Part shown: piece by piece, positions 56,905 through 64,000 of the stretch
How the letters are laid out: every line of letters starts with the position of its first letter
Position numbering within the stretch: position 1 is the first letter of the stretch
Assembly (NCBI GenBank): GCA_920105625.2
Contig: OV050030.1
Coordinates: 184,993,315-185,057,314, forward strand
Direction of reading: 5' to 3'
Length of the DNA stretch: 64,000 nt
Origin: Clusia tigrina
Taxonomy: Eukaryota > Arthropoda > Insecta > Diptera > Clusiidae
The notes under the pieces: generated by a model
Database searches by the model: none
The model's input: the letters and a program-made list of their open reading frames with translations, nothing else
Told to the model about the DNA's origin: nothing
Program-made: the position numbers and the translations under genes

Positions 56905-57857
56905 GCGTTAGCGTAGTTGTCTGGATGGACAGATTATAACAGCTGAAGTAAGGTCTAAGTTCGATTTCTGGGAGGGTGCATAGTTGGTGTGCTGTTGATT
57001 TCTGAGACTTAACAAATGCTTGGGAAAAAATTGCCTTTTCATTGAAAAATATCTCATGAGGACAAGTGGCTTGTTCGAAATAGCTATAAGATCCGCCAAA
57101 TTTTTCAACAATTCTCCATCTGAAAATGATTACGGTGGCATAACCACACATACACAATTGCAACTACTGTGTGCAAATAATCTTCATTTTCAACTGAATT
57201 GACGATTTCTGACTTACTCACATTTTCAGACGGAATACGGCTAAAAGGTGATATCTATGTCTTGTGACGAATCTTCACAAAAAAATTGTAAACTTTATAG
57301 AATATACCATGAAAAGTTAGTGTTGATCAGGCTTAATTAGCCCGACCACTAAAAAAGTAATGTACTGCGACACCACTGAATTGTAATAAATAGAAAGAAA
57401 GAGTTAAAAGAACAAATGGGGGGGTAATACTTAGAGTGTGGTAGAATGAGACAGTACATGGACAGAATTTGATCAGTCAGTTCACCACCTGCAGTTAGCG
57501 TAGTTGTCTGGATGGACAGATTACAACAGCTGAAGCCCTAGTTTCGATTCCTGGGAGGGTTCATAGTTGGTGTGCTGTTGATTTTTGAGACATAATAAAT
57601 GCTTGTGAAAAAATTGCATTTCTTTGAAAGATCTCCGTTGAGGACAAGTGGCGAGTCCGAAATAGCTATAATATCTACCGCAATGTTTCAATAATTCTCC
57701 ATCAGAAAATTATTACAGTGGTATCACCACACATATACAATTGCAACTACTGTGTGCAACTTGTCTTGTCAATAAATTCGCTGAGAAATTATCTTAATTT
57801 TCACTGACTTGACGACTACTGACTTACTCACATTTTCAGACGGAATACGGCTAAATG
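56905..57857 (+). repeat. tRNA-like 587-bp tandem repeat (about 1.6 units)
   Basis: The word TTAGCGTAGTTGTCTGGATG recurs at 56908 and 57495, a period of 587. TAGCGTAGTTG (57496-57506) matches the Pol III A-box pattern TRGCNNAGYNG, and GTTTCGATTCC (57541-57551) is one base from the B-box, 45 bp downstream, as in a tRNA. This suggests a SINE or a tRNA-derived satellite. No protein is encoded. Confidence 0.7.
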
Positions 57858-58450
57858 GCTGCATGATCTCGGGTGATGTTGCTTGCTAAAGTAAGACAGG
57901 TGCAGTGAGCAAATAAAAACTAATAAAAAATAAAATTAATAATTGAAACATATAAATCCTTATGTCTACATCCTTTGATTCCTACGTGACCCTCCAGGAC
58001 ATAACAAAGAAAAAGATCTGTGATCCCGAAGATCCGCAGACTATTGTAAAAACAAAAACTTCTTGCGGCACCAACGTTGGGCCAGGAAACGCTACGCATC
58101 TAATCATCTAGACTAGCTTTCCTCGATCCATTATTATCAAACAGCAGGGTTTGCTGGCCCTGCGGATAGCTACTCTATAATATTTACGATACGCACAAAT
58201 GGGTACACATCATAGTACACATGAGAATTCTATGACTATTTCATGGGCACGGTAGTGAGTTTCCAACATGTTGGCGGACGCATTGGTCAAAACCCTGGCT
58301 GTAGACTGGTCCCTAGTAAGTTGCATACAATCTAATTGTTGACTAAAGAGGAAAATTCAGTCGATCCATGGTCATGAAGGTCATGGAAGATTTTAAACTT
58401 CAGAGCATGTTTTTCCTGTGCTTGACGCCGTGAACAAATGAACACGGTAC
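57858..58450. other. Unassigned region
   Basis: About 590 bp. One stretch at 57960-58110 reads openly on + (TLQDITKKKICDPEDPQTIV), but I do not recognise it and no start or longer frame supports a gene. Possibly a fragment of an unknown element. Confidence 0.35.
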
Positions 58451-58452
58451 TA

Positions 58453-59381
58453 CAGGGTGGCCCAAATAAGACCAGCTGATGTGAAACACAAATAACTTTT
58501 TTATTTTTTAACATAATTAGATTTTCTTTTTGCAGATTATAACTGAACTCTTGGAAATTTAAAATGAATACGTACAGTCCACAACAACGCATTAAAATTA
58601 TCGAATTTTATTATTCTTCTCAACGACCAATTGTTCTGACGCAGCGAAATTATCGCCGTTTTTTTATGAAGCGCATTTCCATTTAAGTGGTTATGTGAAT
58701 AAACAAAACTGTAGGTTGTGGGGCTCCGAAAATCCAAGGGCAATTAATCAGCATCAGTCACACCCAATCAGATGCATTGTTTGGTGCGGTGTTATGGCCA
58801 CAAAAATCATCGGCCCATATTTCTCTGAGAATGAGGATGAAACGCCAGAAACGGTATCCGGGGCTTCTTACAGAACAATCGACAACTTTTGCGGCCAATG
58901 GTGGAGCAACATCCTAATTTGTGGTTTCAACAAGATGGAGCCACTGCGCATACTGCTAGGCAAACTATTGACATGCTGCGTGAAATTTTTGGTGAACGCA
59001 TAATTTCAAGAAATTCAGATTTCCCTTGGCCTCCTCGTTCACCAGATTTAACTGCGCCCGATTTTATTTATGGGGATATTTAAAAGACAAAGTGTTTTTT
59101 AACAAACCACAGACACTTGGACAGCTCAAGCAGAATATTCAAGACGAAATACGGCGCCTGCAACCAGAAACATTACGCCGTGTAATTCAAAATGCGCTAA
59201 AAAGAGCCAATGCCTGTATCGAGCAAAATGGTGGTCATTTGTCTGATGTCATATTTCACACATAGTCACGTTAAGTTTCCATAAAATGTATTTAACATAT
59301 TAAAATAAATCATTTAAAAAAAACCGTTATTACAAGAGTTACACGTGTTTAACATCACTAGGTTTCAATTGGGCCACCCTG
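58453..59381 (+). mobile_element. DD41D (rosa-like) mariner, internally deleted
   Basis: 929 bp between TA target repeats (58451-58452, 59382-59383). The inverted repeats CAGGGTGGCCCAA / TTGGGCCACCCTG are perfect over 13 bp, with weaker pairing to about 21 bp. The transposase is internally deleted and frameshifted, so this copy could move only with enzyme made elsewhere. Confidence 0.85.
58564..59265 (+). pseudogene. DD41D mariner transposase, deleted
   Basis: ATG 58564 gives MNTYSPQQRIKIIEFYYSSQ, the N-terminal helix. At about 58665 the frame jumps to FHLSGYVNKQNCRLWGSEN, which normally lies right after the first catalytic Asp; the Asp codon (GAT) seems lost at the junction (TATGAAGCG). Then WFQQDGATAHTA (second Asp) and WPPRSPDLTAPDF (third Asp) are separated by 41 residues, the DD41D spacing of rosa-type elements. 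WGYLKDKVFFNKPQTLGQ follows. At least two further frameshifts (near 58905 and 59065). Confidence 0.85.
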
Positions 59382-59553
59382 TAGAAAAGAATAAAAGGAT
59401 TAATCAGATTTTCCTTAATTTTTTTTATTATCTTACAGATATGTTGGTGACAATAAAATTGTTGGTAGGTAGGTAGGTAGGGCAGCCGCATCACCAGTGA
59501 TGCCACTTACACCACCAGTTGGTTCCGTTGTGAGCCGCGGATGCGAGGCATGG

Positions 59554-60654
59554 TTACGCTTCCCCCTCCATATTGAACCACCCTAAGCCTTTTACAAAGC
59601 GAAGAAGGTTGTTAACACCTGACTGACATAGTCCATCAATGCTTCTTAAGAAGTGGGATCCCAGCAAACGCGCCCTATTTCTGGCAAAAGCTGGACATGG
59701 ATAGAAGAGATGCTGGACCGTTTCCAGCTCCTCCTCGTTCCTGCAGCTGCGGCAGAAATCATGTGTATAAACTCCCATTCTTCTTGCAAGATTTCCTATT
59801 AGACAATGTCCCGCGAGGGCTCCTATTAAAGTCGTAATTTGTAGTCTATTGAGTCTAATGATATTCCTATATATACGCAGATTTACAGGTAGTGGCACAG
59901 ATCCACCTTTGATTGGTAGAAATAATTAGTGTCTCTCTTATGAAAAGCTTACAAGTCGCGAGAGGTACACCCATATGCCTACCGACATTTGGAATACAAG
60001 TGCCATCTCTCGCAAGTTGATCAGCCTTGCAGTTCCCTGGTATATCCCTGTGTCGTGGCACCCAGCACAAATGGATATGGAAATTTTTAGCCATCTCATT
60101 TAGAGATTGGCGACAGACTCCGCGATGTTATTTGAAATGCATTCAAAGCCCTTAGTGCACCTTGGCTGTCTGATAAAATGCAGATATCCGTGACGGTTAC
60201 CTCCTTTATCCTCAGCTAATTCAAGGCTTCGCGAATAGCGGTTGTTTCCGCTTGAAAAATACTGCAGTGATCCATTAGTTTGATTGAGGGCATTCCTGAT
60301 CCTACACCGGTATTCATTTTTGATCCGTCTGTGTATATCTTGATGGGAGTATCTGGTGATGGATCCCCCTCGAGCCATTCCTCTCTTTAACGAATTCTGA
60401 CCAAAAACAGAGGGAACAAGGAAGGTAATCAATATCACGGGTATGTCCGTGTAGGATTCTAATATGGTCGCATGTCCATACGGAACAGCTTTCCATTGTG
60501 AGCTTATAAGACCCAAGTATTTTGTCTCTTCTGAAATCCCTAGAGCTTTCCCCTTAAGAGTAATTGGGTCTAATTGAGGGACTTTATGTTTCCTAGTAAA
60601 CAGAACAACCTTTGTCTTATCCGGATTTACTCCAAGACCACATTCCTCCGCCAC
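59554..60654 (-). pseudogene. LOA-c ORF2: RT end, RNase H and C-terminal Cys cluster
   Basis: GLGVNPDKTKVVLFTRKHKV (end of the palm) is followed by a large loss: the thumb region is nearly absent before the RNase H fragments (60450-60100), which are readable only in patches (SGNNRYSRSLE). Then HLCWVPRHRDIPGNCKADQL (His/Asp of RNase H; the usual GH is RH here) and, in another frame, GALAGHCLIGNLARRMG and HDFCRSCRNEEELETVQHLF. Several frameshifts. Confidence 0.8.
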
Positions 60655-61619
60655 TTTGAAAGAATATCTAGAGCATTTTGCAACAAATCTCTAAATGTAG
60701 ATTTGAATTTTCCAGAGACAGCTATGACAACATCATCGGCATAAGCCACCACCTTACATCCCACCGCTTCTAATCTTATCAGGAGTTTGTCAACAACTGT
60801 GTTCCATAGAAACGGTAAAAGTACACCTCCCAGAGGTGTACCCCTGCTCACCAACTTACGTAGGACCGATTCTCTTAGATTCGCCTCAATGATTCTGCTA
60901 TTCAGCATTTTACCAATGAGGCCTACCAGGCCCGTTTCCACAGCAAGTTCAGTAAGTGATGCAGTTATGGCCTCCCCTTTGACATTATTGAAGGCCCCCT
61001 CAATATCAAGAAAGGCAGCAGAGTAAATTCCTGCTTGTGCAATGACCTTCTGCAATGGAAATAAGGCTATGTAGAGCTGTCTCCACAGATTTCCCCTTTC
61101 TATAGGCATGTTGAGCCGATGAGATTAGATTCTTGTCTAAAGTTAAGCTTAAGTGGATTTCTATCACTCTCTCTAAAGTCTTTAAAAGAAAAGATGAGAG
61201 AGATATCGGTCTTAAGTCCCTTGGATGAGTGTGTGAGCTTTTACCAGCTTTCGGAATAAAGACCACTCTGGCCTGTCTCCACTGAAGCGGTATACACCCA
61301 AACTTACAGCATCCTTCAAAGATTGCTATCAGCCAGCCTTTCAGGTATCCAGCGGTTTTATGTAATTCCACTGGATAACATCAGGACCAGGGGACTTAAA
61401 AGGCTTAAAACTTTCAATAGCCCATAAGAGTCGATCCTCAGATAGAGCGTTTATCCAAACTTCCGGATTATTGGACGTATCTTCCCTCTCGTGCACAGTA
61501 ATATCTGAGCAGCCTGGGAAATGCGTGCTGAGTAGAAGTTCTTGAGACCCCTTACTAGTTGTAGTGAATGTTCCATCCACCTTCTGTAAAAGCTCCCAGT
61601 TCTGAGAACTTCTCGCCAA
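60627..61619 (-). pseudogene. LOA-c ORF2: reverse transcriptase
   Basis: Three frames: 61619-61341 (FKPFKSPGPDVIQWNYIKPL), 61371-61006 (QARVVFIPKAGKSSHTHPRD, LRPISLSSFLLKTLERVIEI) and 61109-60627 (GIYSAAFLDIEGAFNNVKGE, GTPLGGVLLPFLWNTVVDKL, VVAYADDVVIAVSGKF). The YADD is at about 60733-60744. These are motifs 0 to D of a LINE reverse transcriptase in the correct order, separated by frameshifts near 61350 and 61060. Confidence 0.85.
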
Positions 61620-62640
61620 TATTTTCCTAAGTCTAGAAGCCTCAGTCGCTCCCTCTACTTCTTCACAAAAGGACTTCCATGATTGCCTTTGAGCACCTTC
61701 TTCTTAAAGACCTTAAGAGCCAGCCTCTCTATACGCTCTCCAGTCATTTTCAAGACGTGTATACTTCGCCTCATTAAAAGCTGCCCTACTGTCTACCCGA
61801 AGCTTGCTTCGCTCTTCCGTCCAGCACCGTGGTTTCGGCTTTCTTCTCAACTTCCTTAGTGGCCAAGCTTCTACCAAGGCCGCGTTCAGGCTCGCAGTAA
61901 CAGAGCCTACCCTTTCCTCTATCCCTTCTATGCTTCTTGGTTAGCTAGATGGACAGACATTTAAGGTATTCCCCACTAGATCTACATCTCACCCCAGTCT
62001 GTTTTCCTGATATTTCTACCACGCTTAGGTTTAGGTACAGTTTTCTTAATCTCAAACGAGATATATCTATGGTCAGAGAAGGAGTGTTCTTCTAACACTA
62101 CCCACACCCTTATTCTTCCTACAACAGAGTCAGAGGCAAAGGTGGAGCCTATTACCTCCTGCTAATTGCTTATGACAAATGTAATCTAAAAGTAAATAAT
62201 CAAAAAGGCACTCACTCCTCATATTAGTGTCCGTGCTACCCGACACGATGTGATGAACATTTATATTCGCGAGTGCGCCACCAGATCCTTAAAAATTGAT
62301 CTTGGTAGCTCTTCGTGATCGTGGGCCAGTTAGCATGACGATAGCCATATCTGCTCGTCACCCGACTCCAGGTTGGTAGTCGTTTGATCGGCATCGCTAT
62401 ACTTAGAGAGCATAAAAGCATTTATCCCTCTATGTATTAGTACACGCGCTCTAGGTTTACCTGCATTGCGTGTATACATCATTTTGTATTTTGGAGTCCC
62501 TAGTCCGCACACAAGACCATGTACAACCCATGGTTCTTGAATCAGGACAATATGGTATCAGTCCTTTGACAGATGTAGTATAAGATTGGCGAACGCAACC
62601 TTTGAGTGTTGTAGATTAATCTGAAGTACCCGTAACATCA
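61620..62640 (-). pseudogene. LOA-c ORF2: endonuclease, degraded
   Basis: It starts MLRVLQINLQHSKVAFANLI (about 62637), the usual opening of an APE-type endonuclease in I/LOA elements (N-L-x-H-S/C-K). Patches such as PWVVHGLVCGLGTPKYKMMY and GKPRARVLIHRGINAFMLSK follow (about 62530-62400); the GDFN motif region is not readable. From 62160 to 61700 only patches remain, with many stops. Confidence 0.65.
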
Positions 62641-63399
62641 TGGTTACTAGTCTCCCCCTCCCCCACCGTTTTATCAGCATCTTCTTCGTCTCGTTCTCAA
62701 CAGAAATTGTCCCATCAATGTTGCTTCTGTCAACAACGGCCCATAGTTGTTGACCTCGCACAACTTCGCTGAAAGTCTTTGGTGCGGGAGTAGTCTCATG
62801 ACGTCTTGGCCTCTTGATGCTGCTGGGGTTTTCTGGGCGGGTCGTCCGATAGCTGAGTTTCGGCGGCGGGTTCGGTTTCGGAAACTCTGATAGTCCCTCT
62901 GTAACCCTTTTTGCCCAGCTAATGGAGGACTGTTGTTTTTCAGACCTCACGCTCCCCGGAACACTTTCAACACGTTCCAGCAACTTCAAGGCAGCGGGTC
63001 TCTCCTTGTAGTTATGCCGTGTAGGCTTTACCACCAAGGAGACCTTAGTCGTTTTAGACGTCGATGCACCGTCACGTCTACCAGGGCCAATCCCGGTATT
63101 CGCCGTATGCAATGTAGACTCTTCTTTGTACTGTAACTTCCACTGGAACCAGGTTTGTCTTGTACGGCTTCCGCCGTACGAGATGCCCCAACCGTACTTG
63201 GCTTATTAGTACCGCCACTTCCACTAGGGTCTGTAGCCCCAGCTTCCGCCGTACGAATTTTTGTCTGGCCTGAGCCAGATTCAGATATGGAGGCAATAGC
63301 CCCCGTTGCATTTAGGGACTGCTTGTCTAAGGAAATTATATTTATTTGTTTTTTGAGATTCATTTTGTTCTTACGATCACCGTCGATTGTAGCAGACAT
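62641..63399 (-). pseudogene. LOA-c ORF1
   Basis: ATG 63399 opens MSATIDGDRKNKMNLKKQIN, a Gly/Ser/Thr-rich N-terminal part. A frameshift near 63100 leads to VDVTVHRR... / STSKTTKVSLVVKPTRHNYK, then SFSEVVRG-like AFT (TFSEVVRGQQLWAVVDRSN). The zinc knuckles normally found at the end of ORF1 are missing: the frame passes from KKMLIKRWGRGR almost directly into the ORF2 start, so an internal deletion has joined the two ORFs. Confidence 0.65.
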
Positions 63400-63655
63400 G
63401 GTGATCTTCTATTTTTAAGGGGAAGAATAGTGGTCGACCATGGCAGCGCCCCACACCACGCCAAGGTCGCGAATATATCTCGAGGTGACTGGCTACAACC
63501 CAACCAATAGGCACGGGTCGCATAACACCTTTAGTTAGGGGGGATTTTTTACCAGGGTTTACTCCCTCCGCCCGACCTATCTTAGCCAATCGTACACCGG
63601 ATACGCTTTGTGATCCATTGTCAGGAGTGGATCGCACATCACACCCAGTGCACAA
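63400..63655 (-). other. LOA-c 5' leader
   Basis: GC-richer than its surroundings. A frame of 92 residues is open here (63655-63377), but no domain is visible. It is taken as the 5' UTR; the exact 5' end, near 63655, is a guess. Confidence 0.45.
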
Positions 63656-64000
63656 TTGTCTGCCGACACAACGACTAAACTTGGAAGAAATATTTAAAAT
63701 AATACGACAAAAATCGAGAAGAATTCTGAGGACATATTGTGGAATAAGGAAAATTGGTGAGTATTTTGATTCGTGATTTTTATTTGAATTTTTAGAAGAA
63801 TGGACAGTTTAACTGACAAAGTGAACACGTAAATATTATGAAAGGTGGTCCACCAGCGTTCCTCGTATAGGGAATATTGCTATCGAAAACAATTCAGCAA
63901 TAACAATAAGTTCCAGTATACCCTATTTCACGAGTTATTTGACAAATGCTAAAAGCTCAATTTTCTAGTTGATACCGGTGCTAATAAAAATTTCATAAAA
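63656..64000 (+). pseudogene. Possible gypsy-like element, protease start at window edge
   Basis: The last 42 bases read NFLVDTGANKNFIK, which fits the active-site loop of a gypsy-group aspartic protease (D-T-G-A-x-K-N-x-I). Upstream frames are short and hold stops (63820-63950), so either a frameshift lies just ahead or this is a decayed copy. It leaves the window at 64000. Confidence 0.4.

Larger units (their letters stand above)
59462..63655 (-). mobile_element. LOA-like LINE, copy LOA-c (nearly full length)
   Basis: On the - strand: leader (63400-63655), ORF1, ORF2 with endonuclease, reverse transcriptase, RNase H, Cys cluster, 3' UTR (59480-59553), and a terminal (TACC)n tail (GGTA on +, 59462-59480). 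The same tail type is on LOA-a. Many stops and shifts; inactive. Confidence 0.8.

Noticed and set aside
57489..57560. A true tRNA gene
   Set aside because: A- and B-box spacing fits, but no acceptor stem pairing or anticodon arm can be made convincingly and it recurs as part of a 587-bp repeat.
63656..63960. An intron suggested by GGTGAGT near 63757 and TTTTTAG near 63799
   Set aside because: Weak signals with no open frame on either side to splice together.

Overview
This is eukaryotic, AT-rich DNA made almost entirely of transposable elements. I see no host gene that I can support. The element mix (Jockey, R1-clade, LOA-like and RTE LINEs; CsRn1-type, mdg3-like and 17.6/gypsy-like Gypsy elements; BEL/Pao; a mauritiana/mellifera-type mariner and a DD41D rosa-like mariner) points to an insect, most likely a fly. 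A tephritid is plausible, but that is inference.

Layout. 1-11154 (+): an R1-clade LINE (R1a), split at 1777/9656 by a Jockey-clade LINE (-). The Jockey LINE is itself disturbed by DNA at 5064-8286 holding a gypsy integrase scrap, a BEL/Pao remnant and a 5'-truncated LOA-like LINE. 11155-17093: an inverted (-) block of a deleted CsRn1-type element (GypA), a (TA)n tract and an mdg3-like element (GypB) whose 5' LTR holds another LTR-derived insert. 17094-23037 (-): a BEL element, followed by (TA)n, then GypA (+) joined to part of GypB (+). The stretch 18349-26698 is repeated in tandem as 26705-36668. A further (TA)n tract and a deleted GypA copy with a full 3' LTR follow to 38687. 38857-44125: a LOA-like fragment (+), then a second R1-clade copy (R1b, -) bounded on both sides by ACAT-type microsatellite. 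44126-53822: a tRNA-like repeat, then two degenerate 17.6/gypsy-like elements in tandem (C1, C2). 53836-55345: an RTE LINE (-) split by a 76-bp tandem repeat. 56287-59383: a mariner broken by a 587-bp tRNA-like tandem repeat, and a deleted DD41D mariner with intact inverted repeats. 59462-63655 (-): a near full-length but decayed LOA-like LINE. 63656-64000: the possible start of another gypsy-like protease at the window edge.

The most notable structures are four: the near-identical 8.35/9.96-kb tandem duplication of a composite BEL-(TA)n-GypA-GypB unit; the repeated placement of (TA)n tracts exactly at LTR-element ends; the R1-clade LINE inside an ACAT-type repeat; and the tRNA-promoter-bearing 587-bp repeat. 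The only long intact reading frame is the 1052-codon GypA gag-pol at 32311-35469. All other element genes carry stops, frameshifts or deletions.
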